From Heliocidaris tuberculata (Eukaryota; Echinodermata; Echinoidea; Camarodonta; Echinometridae), in the NCBI GenBank assembly GCA_025618425.1, contig CM046833.1:39871115-39935114 (forward strand): 64,000 bases of DNA, written 5' to 3'. The notes under the pieces were generated by a model, which saw only the letters and a list, made by a program, of their open reading frames with translations, ran no database searches and was not told where the DNA came from. Below, in pieces: positions 10,062 through 22,400 of this stretch; position 1 is the stretch's first letter, and each line of letters begins with the position of its first letter. The translations under genes and the position numbers were made by a program.

Positions 10062-13000
10062 GTAAACTAATAATTCTTTATTTTATTTATTTATTTTTTT
10101 TTCATTTTTCTTACTTTGATCCAGGATTGAATATGTGTAATATCTACTATAACACTCATTCACCGAATTACTTTCCTGAAGATGCACACTTCATCTGTTG
10201 ATAAACACTCCTTTACGTTTCAGAAGGCCTTCCAGTGTATTATGCAGACAATGTCAAATAATGTATCAAAAATATTGATGGCACATGTCGTTGTGATTCA
10301 TTTTCTAAATTGTTTGTGTCCCTATTTAATATGCTACAGTGGTGAGAAACGTTATTGCATACATATTTTCTGGTTATTTCAATGACTTTTGCAGGTAACC
10401 GTGGGGACTTACAGGCATCCATTGCTAATGACGACCTTCCTGTCACTGGGGAAGATATTGAACTTGTTTGCGGATTTTTGTCTCTCCCCAGCGAATTCTA
10501 CATGACATGGAGGAGAAATGGTTCCGGGAATCTGGCTACTTTTGATTGCTACAATGGTATATCAGCTTGTGAAAAGAACACTTTGAATTCTTATTTTTCT
10601 ACAGTCAATCTGAAGACAGATTCTACACATTTTAATCTAACAATCAAAGATTTAACAATGGATGATAGTGGCATGTATCAGTGCCAAATTATCAGCATCG
10701 AAGGTGTGGAAACAGCTGCAGTAGAACTTGAAGTGTTGTCGAGAGGTAAACCGTTTCCTGCAATTTTTTTATTACATTCGTCGGTATAGAGTAAGAATTT
10801 CATTCTGAAACATGTTCCCATTATTAAAATAAAATATTTAAAGAAAAGGTGGAGACGTCACGATCCCATCTTTGCGCTGATTTCAAGTGTAAATATATAG
10901 CTAAATTCAGCGGCAGATTTGTTAAGTTAATATTCCATTTCAAGCGTATAAATTTTGGGCATGTCATGAAAATCGTTGCTCCATCATAGATTCTAAAATG
11001 TCAAATTTGTATTTTACAGGTGTGTGTGTTTTTGTTTTTTTTTCTTCTTCTCTCTCTCTTTCTCTTTGGTTCAATATAATGCTTTCCTAATTTGATCGCC
11101 TTCTCTGTCTTTTCATATTCACCCCAACCAACTGAAATTGCCATCAGTGACCGAAGCTTTCAAGAGGAATATACAAATATTAGTTTGCAAAGATATCTTG
11201 TATTTTCACTTCGCTTCTTTACACGAAAATTATAATGAAAAAATCAATCTTGAAAATATAGTACAAATGTAACAGTATTTGGGTTTGTGAACTTTTTTTT
11301 TTTTTTTTTTTTTTTTAATTCATGACGATTTTTCAATTGGTCAGCCCCACCTGCTGGTGTAGTCATCAGCGATGATCAGTCTCAACTAAGATATGCCGAA
11401 GGCGCCTACGTTTCCATGACAGCGGGAAAACCACAGGAAATCACATGTACAGCACGAGCACGACCCCCGGCTCTCATTGAATGGCACACGAATGTTGAAG
11501 ATGTCCAGCTTCTGGACCAGTCTAATGTGGTTGAAGGACAAACCTACACATCTCGGGGTGTAGCCACAATAACTCCTTCTACAGAAGATCATAACAAAAT
11601 CATTCGTTGTCTCGTGTCCCATCCAGAACTTGGAAACTTGCTTCAAACAACCATTCGTGTTTATATTGCAGGTAATTACAATCAGTTATCTTTTTAAATG
11701 ATCTTTTTTTTTTATTTGCCAAGTATTTCAGTACATATTTCTAAGATTTTTTCCGAAATTCTTCTAGATGAACACCAATACAGCTCCTTATTTTATATAT
11801 ATTTTTGTACAAGGAACAAATCTAAAATGCTACCATTACAATTTTAATTAGGGGTTCTGCAACAAAGGAAGAATATTTTTCGTTTAAACAATTTTCTCAA
11901 TTCTTTCATTAACTCTCGAAATAAATTATCATTTCATCTGTCTATATTAGTCTTACCAACGGCCTTACATCTCTCGGCTTCTGCAGGCATAAGCAATAAA
12001 ACAGGGACCCATAGTATCGTCGTCTTTCAAAACGTTTCAGAAGTCATTACCTGCAAATGTTTGGGATATCGTCCACCGGCCCTTCTAACCTGGGAACTTG
12101 GGGGCACAGTCGTCTCTGGTGACATTACAGCTTCTGTTACCCAAAATAGCAAGGACCATAGTTTATATGATACTCTGAGTAGACTACACATGCTACCGGA
12201 AAGAAGTTATCATAACAAAATGTTGCGGTGTTTAGCACCTGCCGGGCAAAACCAACTTCAGGCAAGAGTGAAATTAGTTGTTTACGGTGAGTTCATCGAT
12301 ATAATAAACTTACCTTTAAACATTCAACCAGGAAGTATATAATATATCATTAGTGAGTCCATGACAACTTGCAGAAAACACCGACATTAATGTTGGTGTA
12401 AGATCCTCTCTAAGACTCTACTTACTAATTTTGAGAAATATTATAAGTTAGATACATGTATGCGATTTTTAAGTTCACTTATCGTCGTTCGTGTCTCCGA
12501 TAGTAAAAATTAAATCATGAACTTTGCATACTGTAACATTTGATGTTCAAGGACCACCGGATACTCCGCAACTACTTGGTACCAGTGACTGGCTAGCTGG
12601 GGTATCTGCCACAATCACATGCATTTCCAACTGCGGATATCCAGCACCTGTATTTCAGTGGAACCTCGGAACAACGGATCTTACCAGTGAGTCAGAAACA
12701 TATGAGGAATTTAATGAAGACAACAGAGTGTACGCTAGGAGTGTGCTTACCTTTACGCCAATGACTGACGACCACAACCAATATCTTATATGCCAAGTCT
12801 TTCAGCCTGATGGACACCCAGCGTGGTCCAGGAGTGTAAGAAAAATGATCCATATTTCATGTAAGTGGGCTTCCTTTGTTCACTATAATATCACACTAAC
12901 TAGTAGTCTGTGTTTTTTTTCTTCTTTCAAATCCAATGTCCAGCTTGCCGTGTCGTGTTATTTTCACACACAGTGAGGCTTCAATGAACAGTTGTTACGT

Positions 13001-16000
13001 TGTAACCTATGTACTCACACATTCCTTCGCTTGCAGATTACTTTTTCATGAGCACCATTTTCGGTCGCAATGAACCAATTTCTGTATGCCAAAGCCCTGT
13101 TCTATAACATCGTATTCCCCCTGTCAATATCCAGATCCCCCCGTTATTGTCGACTTGTCTGTTCGTCGAGATTTAGCTGGTGATGGGAGCGTTTCTGCAC
13201 TATTTACATGTCAGGCAGATGCTAGACCAGAAGCCCGTATCATCCGATGGTTATTCAAGGGAGCAAGGCTGGAGAATGATACTAAAACAGTTATTCAACA
13301 TATTGATTTCCAAGAAGGGGAAACGGTTACAACAAGTACGCTGATAATTAACGAGCTGAGAGTAATTAAAGAAGGGAAATATGAATGCTTGGCCGTGACA
13401 AGGCTGGGTAACGACAGTGCTGCTATCAACTTAACATTGTCTTGTGAGTAAAAATATAAGCCCAAGGTCTTCATATCATATGCATGCCATATCTGCATGT
13501 CTCTATGACTGGACTATGTTCCAATCACCTTCATGCTAATGTAAATGGGGAAAATGTATGTGTTTACCTTTAAATTTGACCTAATTAGTCACTTCATATA
13601 GGTTCAGGGCATACATCGCAAAGCAATATCAAAACCCTTAAACCACGCAAAATACATTTTCAAAAAGATCCAGCAATGCCCAAATTAAAAAAAAAAAACG
13701 CATGCATAGATACGATTTAAATATTTGGAGAATGGGAAGATACTATGTTTTCATGTTATGGATACGTACAAGTAACGTTGATAAAAAGAGCGTCCATCCG
13801 TGTTCTCTTTATTTCTCTCAAAGTTACATCAATTCCTGACGAACCTACTGCGTTGGTTGTATACCGAAATCAGACGACATCTCTTACTCTCCTCGTTGCT
13901 TGGCAACCGGAATATGATGTTGTATTGATAGTCAACCGAATTTTCCCAACATGTCTTTTAAGCTAGAAATATCATGCTAAAAAAATATACGGTGCAATGT
14001 TTAGGCTACGACTCTTGAAATGTATAATTTCGACAATCCACTAAACGGTCTTTAATTTGTTCGCGACGAGAATATTTTAAAATTTCGATATTAATTTTAG
14101 AAATGCATTTGCACTCTCATCAACTTAGTAAATAGCTGTCGTATCAAAGCAATAGACCTGAATTTTTTAATTTGTTGTTTAATATGTTAAAGAATAAGTG
14201 CTTTGTTTAGAAATACACTTTTTTTTAGTACTCTCATCTAAAAAAGGCATACCATATCATAATATAAAAAATGAATACACTTTTTTTAGTATTCTCATCT
14301 AAAAAAGGCATACCATATCATAATATAAAAAATGAATTATGTCAAAAGAAAATGAGTAGTTAGAAAGGGCAGCTTTGACTCTTACTTAAAAAAAAAAACA
14401 TAAAAAAAATGTATGCATTTTCAAGAACTCAATGAAGTCTATTGTAAGATAAATATTTATAGCTTTAGCTTCTGAATGAAGCAATTAAAATGCCGACTAA
14501 ATAAAAGGGAAATTTTATTTGACCATTTAGTCATTTAAATTTCAATATAAGAAGTAAAATTGTAGTAAAAACGGAAAAAAAATCTGAGAGAAGGTAATAA
14601 AGATATCGAAGTACATAACTATACTATCAATACTCGGATAGACTAATGAGCATACATTCAAAGTGACGTTATAGACTCATTGTTTAAACAGCAGGCATAC
14701 AAAACTAAGACCATTAATGTGTTTAAATGAACATAAAAGGACATAAGAACAGAGCTTTTAATCGTATTTCCTGGTAATGCATACATTGAAAACCCGATTA
14801 TCATCGGTGTGGTTGTGTGTGTGAGTGCGTGTGTGGCGTTAAAACGGCCTTTGTCTTTCATTAGCCCGAGGCAGTATTGATGGAAGTGTCAGGGTCTTTT
14901 TTTTTTCTTTTTTGTTTGTTTGTTTGTTTTGTTCCGTTTTGTTTTGTTTTGATTTTTTATTTATTCGATTTAAGCTCACTATAAGATGTTCAATATGTGT
15001 AACCGTGTTTGGGCGGATTTCAATGATGCAATGAAAAGAAATATGAAAGCCTATTCAAAATGATAAAAACACATATCAGAAGCAAATAAGTTATATGTAA
15101 AACAAAACAGAAAACTAGGTATAACTGGTTACCAAAGATACTATAAAGCAATAACTTGAAACAAAATGTACATTGAAAATAGGTACAATTTTTCAAAAAA
15201 ATACAGCTGAAAGTAAAAGAAATGGTTTCTTCTATTTCGTTTTAACCATGAAAATGAAATGACTAATTCACCAATAAGTATTATAGTAATGGAAATTACT
15301 GCTCAAACTTGAATGTGATAATCTTATTTGAGGAGTTTAATTTCTAGTCTCGAGGTCTAAAATACCATTATATACAATATTGTACACATGAAACAATGAT
15401 GCGTGTCGTTTGTTTGTATATCAGCAGATTGTAGTATGTTTTTTCAGGGTCCAATAAACATGAAAGATAGACAGTTATCATTGGAAATTCAAGTTAAAGC
15501 CAATCTTTTGAATGATACTGTAATACAATTCTGAATCACTTTCAGGAAAATCCACCACTAATATTATGTGTTTTTTTATAGGAAGATTGTACCCGAAACA
15601 CTGAAGATATTTATTGGAAAATTAATATGTCGTGTCTGCATTTAGACATCAAAAAAAAAAAAAAAAAAAAAAAATACTGGCAAGCTACCGCACATGATCT
15701 TCAATACAACTCCATTGAAAGTTGCAAGATGAAAAAGTATGTATTTACTACGACTAATGCATTACAAAACTTTAAATGGTTTATACTCACTGTCTCCTTT
15801 ATCTCGTTTGACGTGCTACATAGCCTACACGCACATTCGCTGGAGGCCTGAAGGTTCTCGCCACTCAGCTTGAGTTGCAAGATTTGTCCTTAAAGAACCA
15901 ATCTGATATTTTGGCAACTTAGAGTTGAAATACCTTTTGCGTGACACATGTACATATTTTGACATTTTCCAAACAGAAAGTCAGTTTTATTGAGCAAAAT

Positions 16001-16410
16001 TGAAAAACATGCTTATAGGATGACTCTGTGAAAGACCGTGTACATGACTGGTGTGTATATTTGGTGCTAGGAACGTTAGATTCAGACTGCGGGTGGATTG
16101 TAGTTGTTAGTGCGCGCTTTAATAAGACGTACGTGGTTAAATTGACATGCCGCGTTTCCCCTCCTAAGATCGGGGGCCTGGATTAGGTGTTAACAAATTG
16201 TGTAGAGACGTATTCATATAATTATTGAAGTAGTACTGTCTTTGTTAAAAGTTAAAATGATGTGCAGACATAAATGTGTTGTACATATGAAGTAAAACAA
16301 AACACAAAAACAAACGTTTGAATGCGTAGTCATTCGTGCTCCTCTGCCGTGCGCGCTTATTAATGTATACCTGTTAGCTAGGCGTTTCATGACAAACATA
16401 CATGTGCGTC

Positions 16411-16441
<31 letters not shown>

Positions 16442-19400
16442 AAAAAGAGGAAAAAAAAGGTAACAGTTGGGAAAAGTCTCCCTAAAGCAATATTTCAGAC
16501 AATTTTCCATAAATGTTAATTTCTACTGATAGTTCTTGGGCCTCATATGCAATAACACCCCCCCCCCCCCCCAAAAAAAAGGAAAAAAAATCTGACTTGT
16601 TAGTAAGTATGAGTGATAAAAAAACCACTCACTTTTATGAAAGGGTACAAAATTCAAACTTGACAAGAACTGGTATTTGTTCTGGCTAGTATGAAAAAAG
16701 TTGAGAACTGTTTGAAAACGTCAGTTGGAACAAGTCTCCCCATTTAAATATTTCAAAATATTTACAAGAAATGTTCATACCTGTAGAAATCTTAGGGTCT
16801 TTTCTGTCAAATGAAAATAAAATATCTGACAATGTTTTGTGAAAGGGTTCAAAATCCAAGATTGACAAATGTTTGTTTACTTTCTAGCTGGTATCACCAA
16901 AGTTGAGAGTCATGAAAAGGCTTAGAAATGTCATATTCGGATCATTTAGATACAATTTATGAAAGAACAGATTTCGTTCACTGTATGTCCTGATATATCC
17001 CATTAAATTTTATGGTCGCGTGAGCAAGCCAGGTGGAATATTAAAAGCTGCGTTCATACGAAACTATAAGTTAGCGAAACTTTAAGTTAACGAAACCACG
17101 ACTCCCTAGCAGTAACGAGGGTTCACATGAGCCCTAAACAACGCGGGTCCGCTCGCTTTTCATAAGGACCGCTATTCACTTAACACGCGTTATGAATAGC
17201 GGTCCTTATGACTAGCGAGGTTACCCCAAACAACGAGCTGAAACTACAAGCCGAGCGACCGTCGTGGTTAACCCAGGAAGTAGATACTACCGAGTGTGTG
17301 TACAGTACACATATATATCCTGTGTTCATAACGTGCGAAAGGTGTGACCCGGAAGTTTAACATGAACAACGAAGTCATCTCTAACCACAAGCTTGCGAAA
17401 CTTGAAGTTTATTCCGTTCACATGGGGCGAAATTGCGACGGAGGAACACCCGCTGCTTGTGGTTTCGACGTTAACCACAAGCTCACTTGTGGCTCTAGAA
17501 CTACAAGTAAACTTAAAGTTTCGAAACCACAAGTCCGTTCATACGGTCTGAAACTACATGATAACTACTAGTTAACTTAAAGTTTTGAAACTACAAACAA
17601 AACTTAAAGTTTAGCTCCCATCGAGTGAACGTAACTTAAAAGACTCACCGAAAGTAATATTTTGAAACACTAAACAAAGTTAATTGCTCGCTCAAGCAAA
17701 AGATGTTGATGATATGTGTAAGGACATACAGAGAAGAAAGCCTATTATTTTATGAATTGCCTTTTATTGACCAGAATATGGATAGTACTAAGCCTTTTCA
17801 TGATTCTCAGCTTGGCTGACACCAGCCAGAGCCAATATCAATTCTTGTCAAGTCTGGATTTTGCATCCTTTCACAAAATTGGCTTTTGCTCACTCAAGCG
17901 TATAATAATGGTTGATATTTTAGTGTTATTTGATAGGAGAGTCCCTAAGCTGTCCTCTGGTATGAAAATCTTTGAATATTTTGAAGAATTTTTTTGGGTA
18001 GACATTTTCCAACTGTAACTTTTTTTCTGGGACGCACGGTATTGTATCATGTATCAACTGCACGTGCTTTGTTAGCTGTTAATAATTTGGAGAATCATCT
18101 GATCCTTAACCGTTCACCCCCGTCTCGAAAACACGGAAACCGTTAGATGATATGTTTATCTTCACCAATCCCCTGCATTAATGTCCTTATTTTGTTTGGA
18201 GCATGAAGGGAGACAATCCTGCCACAGATAGGAATAACATGTACATGTTTGAATATAATAAAAATATAATAAAATATGCTTCTTCCTATGTTTGCTCCAC
18301 ATCTGCCCCCCCCCCTCCCTTTCAACCCTTTGCAGCTTTATTCTTCTCACGAACATAACCAGGCCAGCAGTCAAATTCATATTGTGGGGGGGGGGGGGGG
18401 TATGCAATATGCAGGGTGGGAGGTGATGTATGTGGCTAGGTGAATAATGATTGACTATGAAATTGAACAGCCACAACAAAGGTTATTTTGTGTCTTTAGA
18501 TTAGAGGAAGGCGATAACACACAACCCTCCCATTTGGGGGAATAGGTCATAGGTGACATACGTAAAATATGCAATTGCTTCCAGACCATTTATATCACAA
18601 TGCAATAGCCTGGCCAGAACTCAACTTCATTTTTAAAGCCTTAAAGCAATGATTTTTATAATCATTATTTTCTTAGTGATTGTTTGCATAATAATATATA
18701 TTATATGATAAATTACTTGGGGATGAAACTAACCTTGCTTCAAAGAGATAACTGATCGACCTGATAAAGGTGTACTCTTCCCCTTTCTAGGGTAGTCATT
18801 TTCGTACCCTGTAAAAAAAAAAAAAAAAAAAAAAAGATGGGGTCAAACATTGACAATCATGGCTTAGCATGAGAGAAGTTATGTGTCCGACCAACTGTGG
18901 GAAATTTCATGCCCATCTTGGATATTGTTTTGCTCATTCACGATCACCTTTTACTCCAAGCTGAGCAAACATCAGTCAGGCGTATACTTTTCCAAACGTT
19001 GATTGAACACGTAATTACCATCATATTTTTTTTGGTTTTTGTTTTTGTTTTACAGGGTACGAAATTGAATTCCCTAGAAAGGGGAAGAGTACACCTTTAT
19101 CACTCCATGTCTATCAGTTATCCCTTTGAAGCAAGGTTAGTTTCGTTCCCAAGTAATTTATTACAAAATAAATATCATTATGCAAACGATCAATAAGAAA
19201 TATAATATTTTTAAAAGATCATTGCTTTAAGGCTTTAAAGATGAAGTTGAGTTCTGGCCAGGCTATTGCACTGTGAAAGAAATGGTTTGGAAGCAATTGG
19301 GAAAGGATGGTTACACAGTGCATAAGGCCTGATGTAGCCTGTCAGGCTTTGGAATCATCAAATGAAAAAAAATAGACTCAGTCTAGCTTAAAGTCTATTG

Positions 19401-22400
19401 CACTGGAAACATGGAAATTAATATTCGATCCTAACCTTTCAGCTATTTCTTGTCATATTTCGATCATGAGGACATTTTAAAAGCAATAATTATTGTTTGC
19501 AGGGGCTATTCTTCTAAAATTACCTGAAAAGAATGAGAAAGCTCACAAATTATTTGTCACCGTTACCAGAACCCAACCGTCTCTTTTTATCACTGGTTCT
19601 CACTTAAAAATACATTTAGTTAAAAAAAAGTTAGTAGTTGAACAAAGTCTCCCAAAATAAATATTTCAAACTATTTTTATCCTATTAGATATATTAGGTT
19701 CTCTTCTATAAAATGACACCAGAAAGTCTGATAACATGATTATGTTTGAGTTAGCAAATGCCACATTTGTTTAAAAAAAGGTGCAAAATTAAGATTTGAC
19801 AAGAATTGGTATTTGGTGTGACTGGCATCAACAAAGCTGAGAAGCGTTAAAAGTTTATATTTGGAAAAAAAAAACTTTCATTACTCTAAACTTTGCTGAT
19901 ACCATCATGTCATATCTGAAAACACTATTGAAGCAGTAAACTGAGAGGAGAGTTTTAAGAGCCTCGCTTTACGTCCGAAATGACTCCGAGTGTTTGACAT
20001 ATCGAAAATCAGATACAAAGAACATTATTCAGAATGTACTGTCATCAGTCGTTCCCCTCTTGATCATTAAAACTGAAAAAATTGGAAACTATGTTTCTAA
20101 ACTTTTAAAAGGGACAATTTGAATGTAGAAATATGTCCAAATCTGCGTACAAGCAACTCACACAAGTCCTTTTCTTGGTGATCTTGATGGTAAAAGATTG
20201 ATATCTGTCTATGCATATAAACTGTCCACCATTAGCATGTCAAATCTCTATTCCATGTGTCAAGTCGTATAGATCCAACTCCTTGGTTCACCGTCGACCG
20301 ATACCAAACGACATCTTCAACTCTCTTCGTTGCCTGGCAAGCAAGGTTCGATGGCGGGTTGGCACAAACTTTCAGTCTGAAATTATGCCCAAACGAGACG
20401 CAAGTCCAAGATGAGGGGTGTGGTCTTGTCACCAACTTGACTGGGGCATCTTACAGGTTGACTGGACTGAAACCCATGACATGGTATCGGTTGAGTATAT
20501 GGGAGGTGAACAGCGAGGGGAATAGTAGTACACTCGAGACTATGGTATCAACAGCTCGTGAGTTTCTCTTTATATGTCTACTCAACTTCAATTAACCCAA
20601 ACAAAATGTCCGTAGTTGTCTTTTTACTGTAACCCCCCCCCCCAATCATTTGCAATTATCAATCAGAAAGTTGAAATTTTATGAGCTACAGGGAATAATC
20701 TCTATTCGACTTATGTTTGATGTCATTCCGCGAACACATGCCAAGGGAAGGGTGTTGATAGCGAAAGTGACGTTAGCCTCATTTCGTATTAGTCGTTCTG
20801 TATAAAGGTGGCACGTGGATTCACACAAAATTCTTCTGCTTAATTTGATCAGGTTAATTTGATCTTAATGAAATGTTATAATTATGTGATTGTAACATTC
20901 ATTGTATCAACAAAAAAAAAATGTTGTAGTGTTAACCCATAATATCATTACATGTTAACAAAATACTCTCAAAACTTACGTATGCCTAAAGGCATGTAGA
21001 CAATTACTTAGCGGTAAAGATGATATTTAATCATTGAAATATTAGTACCATGTGTTCATATCTTATGTTTCAATTTCAAATCAAAACTTTTGAAACTATT
21101 GACTCTAGAGAGCTAACATTACTCTTGAAATATCACTTCAATGTTACATTGTTTTTGTTCTATTCTTTCTTTCATCTTTTTTGTTTTATTTCCTTGATTT
21201 GGCAAACACAGCATTACCACCAGAGACATATGGTAAGCATCACGAGCTTTTACAGGATTGGTTATGCTTCAGCTAGAAACTTTCATAACACACAAGTCTT
21301 AACTGTAATCCTACTTTGATTTTCGTTGGGTTACATAGCCTACCATTAAACTTGTGTGGGTCATGTTTACTGAAAAATGAACAGTTTACAATCTTATGTC
21401 TGTTGTAGCAGCGGTAAATTATGATATGCATCAAGCGTCCTAACATTGAGCTGCGTATAACATATTTGTCCTGCAAGTGCCCCAACCAACTTATATCAAG
21501 TATGGGTATGCATTCATCAGCTACTTTAAACCGCTTCAACGAGCTTTCCTCAGTATTCAAAGCAAAATATGTCTCACAATCTCTTTCAATATCCCCTCCC
21601 TGTCTCGCAGGTTTCCCAATTTCTTTATATTGGTTTTTCTTCTCTAAAATGCAGGCGTAATCATCACTCGGGACCGGAAGAAACCGATCTTAATATTTTT
21701 CAAACACCAACCAGTCCTTGGAGGAAATCTGCTTCATTGTCATAACAGACACATTAGGAGGGGAAGCCTGTGCATCTGTGAATGAAACAGAGTGCGTTGA
21801 ACCCGGTACAGAGGTCAGCATTGACCCGGATGATGACCCCGTTGTGGTGACCTCAGGAAGAGGGCTGTGTAGTGAACCGGCCCATTTTACAGGTTAGCCT
21901 ATGAAGTACTTCCTCTCATAAAAACATTACGGAGCTAACAGTGAGAGGGAAAGGGTTAAAAGAGAAATAAATAGAGGGAAATGTTTTGTTTAGTTTTGTT
22001 TATGATAGCGACATTAATGTTTTGTGAAGTATAATCTGATATGAACAATTTTGTTTTGATACATTGTGCAGTGCTTTCTTTACTTATAAATGTTCCTGTT
22101 TAGCATGCGTTTTTGTTTTTTAGGATAATCCTATTATGTCAGGTTTCTGTTTCAATAAATTCGAACTGAATTGAATGGAATTGTGTTTTCCCCTTCGCCC
22201 CAAAAAACAACAGCAAACAAACAAACAAACAAAAGAAAAACACATAAACAACAACAACAAAATGAAACAGAGTGTTTTAAACCCGGCACAGAGGTCAGCA
22301 TTGACCCGCAGGATGACTCAAGGGGGAGGGGGAAAGGGGGGAAATGGTGAAAAGAGAAAATAATTAGAGGGATATTTCCCCTTATCGCCCCTCCCCCCAC

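Larger units (their letters stand above)
9620..14520 (+). repeat. Segmental duplication carrying IgSF copy B
   Basis: The block from upstream of the copy B start to beyond its half FN3 aligns throughout with 1-4500, in the same order and orientation, covering flank, introns and exons. Identity varies sharply, from about 75% in parts of exons 2 and 3 to 98-100% in parts of exons 3 and 5, so the copies have exchanged sequence since duplication. Confidence 0.8.

Noticed and set aside
16214..16510. Open frames made of poly-proline or poly-glycine, here and near 6264, 18162, 42862 and 62151.
   Set aside because: They are translations of C or G homopolymers with no splice context or family similarity.
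17344..17571. A 75-residue open frame in the short-motif array.
   Set aside because: It consists of the repeated gaaaccacaag-type motif and is open on both strands; no protein features.
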